Assembly: GCA_002482805.1 (NCBI GenBank)
Contig: DLGR01000024.1
Location: forward strand, 21,959-45,401
Origin: Micavibrio sp. UBA7689
GTDB lineage: Bacteria; Pseudomonadota; Alphaproteobacteria; Micavibrionales; Micavibrionaceae
Direction of reading: 5' to 3'
Length of the DNA: 23,443 bases
Below, piece after piece: positions 22,861-23,443 of this stretch. A program made the translations under genes and the position numbers. The notes under the pieces were generated by a model, which saw only the letters and a list, made by a program, of their open reading frames with translations, was not told the DNA's origin and ran no database searches. Numbering within the stretch: position 1 is the stretch's first letter; the number at the start of each line of letters is the position of its first letter.

Positions 22861-23443
22861 TAGGCGGGCTCAACATAGCCATCGCCCAGATCAACCCGAC
22901 CGTCGGGAATATAGCCCACAATATCGGATTGGTTCGTGAAGCGCTTGCCACATGCAAGGACGCGGACATCGTCGTATTCCCCGAATTAGTCGTGTGCGCG
23001 TATCCGCCGGAAGATCTCGTACTAAAACCATCCTTCGTGCAAGAATGTATAAAAGCTGCGCAGGAATTGATTGCGGATACCAAAGGCGGCCCCGCCTATA
23101 TCCTGACCACGCCATGGTACGAGAACGGCAAAAATTACAACGCCGCGCTGTTCGTGCACAACGGCAAGATCGAAGGGCGTGTTTTTAAAAACAATCTGCC
23201 CAATTACGGCGTGTTCGATGAAAAACGCATCTTTGAAAGCGGCCCTCTTCCCGAACCGATTTCCTTCAGAGGCCACAAGCTGGGCATCGTGATCTGTGAG
23301 GACATCTGGTTCCCGCCCGCCTGCGCACATTTGAAAAAGCAAGGTGCGGAAATATTCCTGTCTCCCAACGGCAGCCCCTATTCCACCAAAAAACACAAAA
23401 TGCGCGACGATGTGATCGCGGCGCGTGTCGCCGAAAATGGCTT
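22857..23443 (+). CDS. nadE: Glutamine-dependent NAD+ synthetase (partial, N-terminal amidase domain)
   Basis: This enzyme amidates nicotinic acid adenine dinucleotide to NAD+, using ammonia cut from glutamine by its N-terminal domain. The 195 visible residues are that nitrilase-type glutaminase domain with the full Glu-Lys-Cys triad: Glu43 in FPELVV, Lys111 in VFKNNLPNYGVFDEKR, and Cys147 in VICEDIW. The synthetase domain lies beyond the right edge. The segment LPNYGVFDEKR is characteristic of NadE rather than other nitrilases. The ATG at 22857 overlaps the stop of the DAHP synthase gene (ATGA) and sits behind AAGGG, so the two are translationally coupled; no metabolic link between them is obvious. 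Confidence 0.94.
   Translation, partial: MIGGLNIAIAQINPTVGNIAHNIGLVREALATCKDADIVVFPELVVCAYPPEDLVLKPSFVQECIKAAQELIADTKGGPAYILTTPWYENGKNYNAALFVHNGKIEGRVFKNNLPNYGVFDEKRIFESGPLPEPISFRGHKLGIVICEDIWFPPACAHLKKQGAEIFLSPNGSPYSTKKHKMRDDVIAARVAENG

Noticed and set aside
1..23443. Insertion sequences, CRISPR arrays, prophage or toxin-antitoxin modules
   Set aside because: I saw no transposase, integrase, Cas-like or phage proteins, no regularly spaced repeats and no toxin-antitoxin-like gene pair.

Overview
The window looks like ordinary chromosome of an alphaproteobacterium of intermediate GC, roughly half. The pointers are a small DUF3126-type protein that I know only from Alphaproteobacteria, an olsB-olsA ornithine-lipid pair, a waaA-lpxK-LpxL-type lipid A operon with overlapping genes, and a plant-type (class II) DAHP synthase. 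The organism is Gram-negative and makes Kdo-containing lipid A. A Micavibrio-like lineage is a guess only. There is no sign of prophage, transposon or CRISPR array.

Region by region: (1) 1-6702, minus strand, reads right to left as one operon for the inner-membrane platform of a type II secretion or type IV pilus machine. It holds the GspE/PilB ATPase, GspF/PilC, a fused PilM-PilN (GspL-like) protein, a PilO/GspM-like protein and a PilP/GspB-like periplasmic protein. An ABC transporter ATPase follows and runs off the left edge. No pilin, secretin or prepilin peptidase lies in the window. (2) 6863-7585 is a 2OG-Fe dioxygenase of the amino-acid hydroxylase type, followed by tRNA-Arg(ACG). (3) 7967-10153, plus strand, encodes a secreted coiled-coil protein with an OmpA-like end and a membrane-anchored protein that resembles the beta-barrel half of an RND/HlyD adaptor without its hairpin. 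tRNA-Arg(CCT) follows. (4) 10232-10520 has no gene but holds a promoter-like element, three copies of a C-rich motif and a strong terminator on the minus strand. I read it as a candidate small RNA. (5) 10521-12019, minus strand, has a low-molecular-weight tyrosine phosphatase and an internally duplicated membrane protein of unknown function.

(6) 12217-14094, plus strand, is olsB-olsA plus the DUF3126-type gene, tightly packed. (7) 14145-17837, plus strand, is a run of four exported proteins made of two tandem paralogue pairs: two small CX5C proteins with an LNGD loop, then an M23 peptidase fused to a nine-cysteine domain and a stand-alone copy of that domain. This is the most likely place for something undescribed. 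(8) 17860-18174 is a small convergent hypothetical gene. It diverges from the lipid A operon waaA-lpxK-LpxL (18266-21358) across a palindromic TATAATTATA promoter. (9) 21478 to the right edge has class II DAHP synthase translationally coupled to a glutamine-dependent NAD+ synthetase, which is cut by the window end.

Most of the window serves the cell envelope: lipid A, ornithine lipids, a pilus or secretion platform, and secreted cell-wall-active proteins. All statements come from reading the sequence; no database search was possible.
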